The notes under the pieces were generated by a model, which was given only the letters and a program-made list of their open reading frames with translations, did not search any database and was not told the origin of the DNA. A DNA stretch of 64,000 nucleotides from Strigamia acuminata (lineage: Eukaryota > Arthropoda > Chilopoda > Geophilomorpha > Linotaeniidae): assembly GCA_949358305.1 (NCBI GenBank), contig OX442315.1:24764427-24828426 (forward strand), given 5' to 3'. Shown piece after piece: positions 61,810-64,000 of this stretch; the stretch's first letter is position 1; each line of letters starts with the position of its first letter. A program made the translations under genes and the position numbers.

Positions 61810-61843
61810 TCTAGGGGCCCCGCAATACCTAAGTCCGGCCCTG
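61810..61843 (-). mobile_element. hAT-like terminus remnant (copy 2)
   Basis: Read on the minus strand from 61843 it begins CAGGGCCGGACTTAGG and runs into GGGGCCCC. Homologous to 48690-48744, followed by the same GGCGCCA flank. The satellite lies immediately inside it. Confidence 0.5.
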
Positions 61844-63115
61844 GGCGCCACCAATTTCCAAATAATCTTTTGTTGAAATGAACGAAAATATTCACATTGC
61901 CGTCATTATTTAACGATAAACGTTTATTTATTGATATACAGTACATGCTTAATTTTAGAAAAAATGCGTCATTACTTGTGTTCATAACACCAATCATTTG
62001 AAAAATCGGCATCTTGCTAAATCCAACCGTGGAATTAATTAAAACCTTTGGTGGCCAGCACCGTAAAAAGTCCTTTCTCGTTCGAAATCGGTGACTGCGA
62101 CTTATACTCGTGTTTCTTGAACTCGCGAATCATCAACTTGGCGTCGGCCATCGCATTTCTGATCTTCTCTTCATCGACCCAACCGCCAATTATGTCTTCT
62201 TTCCCCAATTTGTATCTGGTGCCTTCGAACGCGCAGACCAAAGCCAAATGACCACCCGGACTCACCAAATCCGCCACATTCTTCATGGCTTTGAAATAAT
62301 CTTTATCTTCGATGATGCAATCCAAACACATACTCGACGTGACGATGTCGAATTGATGGATTTCGTCCGGAAACGTTTTTAATTGTTCGCACAATTCGCC
62401 GACTACGTCGAAACAAAACAAACCCACGATGGAATTTCGCACTCGCTCTTCCAGATATTTAGTATCTCTAAATCGATTTTGAAAAAATAAAAATAATTTG
62501 AAATCAAATAACGGAAGAATTAATTTACTTTTTCCCTTCCAACTGAGCGACGTATTTGAATTCCGCGTTGTAATCGATGCAATCCGGTTCGTTTTTACGC
62601 CATTTGTCGACGACGTTTAAATTTCGCTCGAGAAAATCACACAAATAAATTCTCTCGACTCTTTTGCTGGCTGAAAGTGCGGAACGAACTGTCGGGCCGC
62701 ATCCAACGTCTAATAGTGTCTTCCCGGTCACTTTTCCTGTATAAATAAAATAAAATTAGTTGTTACGTGACTTAATTCTTTTGTTCTAAACCTTGGTGGA
62801 ATAAGTTGTGGAAGAACTCTTCGGGTAACCAAATTTTCTCGCGCGATTGATTGTTAACGTATTCGGCCACGTAAGCTTTGCTGTCGAATAGACGCTCGTA
62901 CATTTTCTTATAGTCGGTTGACATTCTCGTCGGTCGCTGAGGTCAATTAGTTGAAACTGCTCTCGGAGATTCCTCAAGGTGTATTACTCAAATTCCGCGA
63001 GTGCCGAGCGCCCGGATGTACTTTTGCACAAAACTCAAATTAAATCATCAATTTTCATTACCGCTAAACAACCATTTACGAGTGTTGAAATCCTGAAGCA
63101 ATTTGTAATTTGTAA
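61820..63115. repeat. Segmental duplication copy 2 (methyltransferase gene plus flanks)
   Basis: Partner of 48720-50014, same orientation, high identity through coding and non-coding sequence. Confidence 0.95.
62035..62924 (-). CDS. NNMT/PNMT-family SAM-dependent N-methyltransferase, copy 2
   Basis: Same three-exon structure as copy 1 (62792-62924, 62529-62736, 62035-62467), 257 residues, open throughout. SAM motif I is TLLDVGCGPTVRSALSA. Differences from copy 1 cluster in the first exon (for example SKAYVAEYVNNQSREKIWLPEEFFHNLF against GKAYAADFVNNQSCVEIWLTEEFYHNLF, shown in part), which forms the substrate lid in NNMT and PNMT. Exon 3 is nearly identical. This pattern is compatible with changed substrate preference, but that is inference. 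Confidence 0.87.
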
Positions 63116-63269
63116 TTTATGTTACTGTATTATTGTGTAATCAAAATGAATAAATTCTTTCGGATCATTACTGGAGTTACCAGAAACAGCTATTGCAAAA
63201 TAAAATCGTCTCATTAAAAAATTGTACTTTTAATTTAAAAAAATAAAAACTATTTACAGAATATAAAAA
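63116..63269. other. Short spacer upstream of methyltransferase copy 2
   Basis: AT-rich. Also the 3' flank of the UNC-93-like paralogue. Nothing else seen. Confidence 0.5.
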
Positions 63270-64000
63270 TCACCCTACTGCAGGTCTTAATGCTTTGTTT
63301 TCCTTATAAACTTTGAATTCAATTATCAAATAGCCAATCAATCCAACTATTAGCGCAGCCAATATGATAAATAGTTTAACATTTACGCATAAATAATTGG
63401 CATATCCAAAAGTCACAATAAATCCAATCGACTCCCACAACCGGTAATTGGAAAAGGCTGCTTCTTCGTGATTTGTAAATACGACGCCATATAATGCTAG
63501 AAATAAATCATAAATGTATTAATTTAATTTTTTGATAACCTTTGCTGCAATTACCGTTGATTTGAGTCTGCCATATTGCATCTGATAGCCCCCAAAGCCC
63601 AGCAAGGGCATAGAAGATATAGATATTGCCAGGATCTGGGTGCCATGATAACATAAACACCACTATCGCTGCATTTGTAATACCTCCAAGAAGGAATATA
63701 GGAACTCGACTAAATCTTTTTACCACAGGTTCAAAAGCTATGCAACAAACGGCATCCGCTACGCCAAAACAAACCATTATGAAACCTACATTGTGGATGC
63801 CTAATGAACAAGTGAGGAACGCCTAGTACGAGTAAAACAAATCGTTATTAGTGGAACTAGTTTAATGTTCGACCATCATTTTACCAGAGTGAAATCACCC
63901 ATGATGAATGCTTGTTCGAGTCCGCTGAATATCGTGAGCGGGATGATGAGTACTTGCTTCCAATTTTTCATTTGTCGAAATGTGGCTACCAGTAAATTAA
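63270..64000 (-). CDS. UNC-93-like membrane protein paralogue, C-terminal part, truncated by window edge
   Basis: Three exons visible: 63885->64000 (..IPLTIFSGLEQAFIMGDFTL), 63555-63822 (CSLGIHNVGFIMVCFGVADAV..., several membrane segments) and 63270-63496 (..LWESIGFIVTFGYANYLC.. ending ALRPAVG). Intron positions and phases equal those of the gene at 45625-47243, so the two are paralogues. The SGLEQAFIMGDFT block is the UNC-93A family signature; the first gene has MEESCIIGDIT there. The N-terminal half lies beyond 64000. A 45-bp piece of its last exon recurs at about 50825-50869. Confidence 0.87.

Noticed and set aside
58797-62012. ORFs of about 980-1,070 codons on both strands
   Set aside because: They are translations of an 18-bp satellite in which several frames lack stops; no start context, introns or non-repetitive domain.

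Overview
The window is animal nuclear DNA. It is AT-rich, with intron-containing genes whose introns are mostly 45 to 120 bp, canonical GT-AG splice sites and many transposon and satellite remnants. The gene set (axonemal dynein heavy chain, BBS10-type chaperonin, TONSL, FLAD1, RP9, PSMB5, SMIM13, DEF8, ATP synthase epsilon, beta-tubulin) is metazoan. A possible myofilin-like muscle protein, UNC-93-like transporters and duplicated NNMT-type methyltransferases point to an invertebrate, probably an arthropod with motile cilia or flagellated sperm. The species cannot be fixed from sequence alone.

Layout. 1-13.5 kb is gene-dense: TONSL (minus, runs off the left edge), FLAD1 and BBS10 in tandem (87 bp between stop and start), RP9 head-to-head with a THAP/P-element-type transposase gene that carries an internal 315-bp exon-intron-exon duplication, PSMB5, and SMIM13. 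13.5-20.3 kb is an accessory island bounded by a 600-bp direct duplication of the SMIM13 3' end. It holds a 2-kb pyrimidine-rich minisatellite, a near-perfect 1-kb palindrome with tRNA-like pol III boxes in each arm, a duplicated and partly broken gene of unknown family, and a small TIR element. 20.35-38.4 kb is one outer-arm axonemal dynein heavy chain gene (DNAH5/DNAH8 type). 38.8-47.2 kb holds a possible myofilin-like gene, DEF8, ATP synthase epsilon, an LRR protein and an UNC-93-like transporter.

47.2-64 kb is rearranged. It contains two copies of a methyltransferase segment, each beside the same transposon-like terminus but with a different satellite array. An inverted duplication of the beta-tubulin promoter has a young, internally deleted LTR retrotransposon in one arm and the empty target site in the other. 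The beta-tubulin gene itself is complete except for an in-frame stop at codon 251. Further right are a pogo-like MITE, a roughly 2.8-kb homogeneous 18-bp satellite, and the 3' part of a second UNC-93-like gene.

The genes do not form one pathway. DNAH5 and BBS10 both concern cilia, and FLAD1, PSMB5, RP9 and ATP synthase epsilon are housekeeping. The unusual content is structural: palindromes, satellites that replace one another at homologous sites, and promoter or exon duplications. I found no evidence for a prokaryotic-style system. Exon coordinates were read by eye and checked by reading phase; errors of 1-2 bases are possible.
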